This document shows, piece after piece, positions 15,030 to 15,981 of a stretch of DNA of 15,981 nucleotides. The notes under the pieces were generated by a model. The model saw nothing but the letters and a program-made list of their open reading frames with translations. It was not told the origin of the DNA and ran no database searches. Each line of letters opens with the position of its first letter. Within the stretch, counting starts at the first letter, position 1. The position numbers and the translations under genes are program-made. Origin of the DNA: Methylococcaceae bacterium (GTDB taxonomy: Bacteria > Pseudomonadota > Gammaproteobacteria > Methylococcales > Methylomonadaceae); assembly GCA_030699345.1 (NCBI GenBank), contig JAUYMX010000139.1, positions 1 to 15,981 on the forward strand, in the 5' to 3' direction.

Positions 15030-15294
15030 TTAGGATTCCTATCAGAGTTAAGTAGTTGATATTGATTACAAGGCTGCGCGATCTTCGAACCGAATAAACA
15101 CAGTCATTCTAATAGCAAAAACTACGACAATCAAAAAAAGCCCGCCTAATTAATTCTGCGTGATTACGGATCTGGATAGTGGCAAATAATCCCCTTGTTT
15201 CAACGGGTGAAATCAATTAAAAACAAATCGAATGCTGGAGGCTTATTAATATAAGGGGAACCCCGAAAAACCCATTCCGGTCATGGTTCGACAA
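15030..15294. other. Gene-free upstream region of the metalloprotease
   Basis: I see no credible coding region here. It must contain the promoter of the minus-strand metalloprotease, but no convincing -35/-10 pair was found. GGGGAACCCC at 15255-15264 is a short palindrome, and GGTTCGACAAGCTCA at 15285-15299 begins a short repeat motif that runs into the direct repeats. Confidence 0.5.
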
Positions 15295-15542
15295 GCTCAT
15301 CACGAACGGAACCCCTTTATTTTTAAGACGCTGTTCGCATTTATGCCCTGTGGGTACTGAGTTTATCGAAGTGCAGGTTTTTTCCAGGTTCCCTATTTTT
15401 GACGACTAGGCAAGATCGGGTAGGTGCGGATTTATCCGCATAGTGCGAATGAATTCGCACCTACAGCTTGCCTGAATCTCTCAAGAAACAGCTTTTTTAT
15501 TTTTATAAAATCAACTACTTACAAGCAGACAATGGAATTAAA
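15295..15542 (+). repeat. Long direct repeat, copy A
   Basis: This is the first of two direct copies of an element of about 240 bp. It runs from GCTCATCACGAACGG to ACAATGGAATTAAA. Against copy B (15605-15842) I counted by hand about 22 mismatches plus one 10-base insertion (TTGCCTGAAT at about 15468), roughly 90% identity. It contains a REPIN-like double hairpin at 15420-15464 and the motif TGAGTTTATCGAA at 15358-15370, an imperfect inverse of TTCGACAAGCTCA at 15287-15299. No open frame is conserved between the copies, so it is non-coding. Confidence 0.88.
15420..15464. repeat. REPIN-like pair of GTAG-headed REP hairpins (in copy A)
   Basis: The 45-base unit starts GTAGGTGCG and ends CGCACCTAC. 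Inside lie two separate hairpins, TGCGGAT-TT-ATCCGCA and TGCGAAT-GA-ATTCGCA, separated by two bases. Two inverted REPs, each with a GTAG tetranucleotide at its foot, match the REPIN/BIME layout mobilised by RAYT (TnpA-REP) transposases. No RAYT gene is in the window. Confidence 0.75.
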
Positions 15543-15604
15543 AATTCGCCTCAAACAGCGTCTGTTTCTTGGTAACGCCATGCCGCCGAAAAGGGGCTTA
15601 CTTT

Positions 15605-15842
15605 GCTCACCACGAACGGAAATCCTTGATTTTTAAGACACCGTTCGCATTTATGCCCTGTGGGTACTGAGTCTGTCGAAGTGCAGGGTTTTTCGAGGTT
15701 CCCTATTTTTGACAACTAGGCAAGACCGGGTAGGTGCGGATTTATCCGCATCGTGCGAATGAATTCGCACCTACAGCCTCTCAAGAAACAGCTTTTTTAT
15801 GCTTAAAAAATCAACTATTTACAAGCGTGCAATAAAATTAAA
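15605..15842 (+). repeat. Long direct repeat, copy B
   Basis: This is the second copy of the element of about 240 bp, from GCTCACCACGAACGG to AATAAAATTAAA. It is separated from copy A by 62 unrelated bases (15543-15604). It lacks the 10-base insertion of copy A but keeps the double hairpin, the TGAGTCTGTCGAA motif (15668-15680) and CTCTCAAGAAACAG. It ends about 80 bases before the transposase start, so its right edge may coincide with the insertion-sequence boundary. Confidence 0.88.
15730..15774. repeat. REPIN-like pair of GTAG-headed REP hairpins (in copy B)
   Basis: This has the same 45-base double-hairpin layout as in copy A, GTAGGTGCG to CGCACCTAC. It differs from copy A by one base in the spacer between the hairpins (CATCGTG against CATAGTG). 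All stem positions are conserved. Confidence 0.75.
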
Positions 15843-15981
15843 CCTGATTAGCTAGATACTTCAGCCAAGCCCAGGTTATGGGCGTAGACTGACTGGAAGC
15901 TAACCCAAGAGGAGTGTGTTATGTCGATCAATCGCATTCAGTTTCAACCAGGACTATCGATGCCTGACTTTCTCAAACACT
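15843..15981 (+). mobile_element. Left end of an IS1595-type insertion sequence (runs off window)
   Basis: The element is recognised from its transposase start at 15921. The left boundary is not fixed: it probably lies between the end of repeat copy B and CTAGATACTTCAGCC at about 15851, the latter being a candidate terminal-repeat region. The right end, the terminal inverted repeat and the target duplication are all outside the window. Confidence 0.55.
15921..15981 (+). CDS. IS1595-family transposase, N-terminal fragment
   Basis: Only the first 20 codons are in the window: MSINRIQFQPGLSMPDFLKH. The block NRIQFQPGLSMPDF is, from memory, the characteristic opening of IS1595-type transposases (DDE/ISXO2-like), which continue with a zinc-ribbon and then the catalytic domain. 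AGAGGAG at 15908-15914 is a strong ribosome-binding site that fixes the ATG. The gene is open to the window end, and whether it is intact further on cannot be judged. Confidence 0.75.
   Translation, partial: MSINRIQFQPGLSMPDFLKH

Noticed and set aside
15424..15636. Protein-coding frame of 70 codons across the repeats
   Set aside because: It starts inside the REPIN hairpin, spans the repeat and the unique interval, has no ribosome-binding site, and is not conserved in copy B.
15295..15842. CRISPR array
   Set aside because: There are only two copies, each about 240 bp, with one 62-base interval. A CRISPR array would have many short, near-identical repeats with regular spacers.

Overview
The window reads as a chromosomal segment of a gammaproteobacterium. 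The left end has the order 6S RNA, zapA, a ZapB-like coiled-coil gene, ygfB, pepP, ubiH, which I recall from Pseudomonas and relatives. Coding style, the PilS/PilR pair, a VPxPA-type (PEP-CTERM-like) sorting tail and GTAG-headed REP hairpins would suit a Methylococcales methanotroph, but that finer placement is inference from memory.

Layout. Minus strand, 1-647: the 5' part of 6S RNA (cut by the window edge), zapA, and a small coiled-coil gene that overlaps zapA by 4 bases. Plus strand, 805-3845: ygfB, pepP and ubiH, with pepP and ubiH sharing one base. A small membrane-anchored protein of unknown function follows (4002-4457). It converges across a hairpin with the pilSR operon (minus strand, 4506-7483). 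There pilS is intact, but pilR has an in-frame TAA at codon 301, inside the sigma-54 AAA+ domain, so it is annotated as a pseudogene. Divergent from pilS is a plus-strand run of five genes (7629-12845): sucC, sucD, a C5-cytosine DNA methyltransferase, an HNH endonuclease and glutamine-dependent nadE. The methyltransferase start overlaps the sucD stop and the endonuclease stop overlaps the nadE start, each as ATGA, so the restriction-modification pair sits seamlessly inside a housekeeping transcription unit.

The right third is accessory. A degenerate inverted-repeat element follows nadE. Three minus-strand genes come next: a CxC-containing small protein, a secreted DUF6438-like protein, and a secreted HExxH metalloprotease with a VPxPA sorting tail and a clear terminator. 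The last 900 bases hold two direct copies of a repeat of about 240 bp, each carrying a REPIN-like double hairpin, and then the first 20 codons of an IS1595-type transposase running off the window.

Working together: ZapA and its coiled-coil neighbour point to FtsZ-ring assembly; UbiH to ubiquinone; SucCD to the TCA cycle; NadE to NAD. PilSR would normally switch on type IV pilin through sigma-54, a circuit that the pilR stop should disable unless it is read through, reverted or a sequence error.
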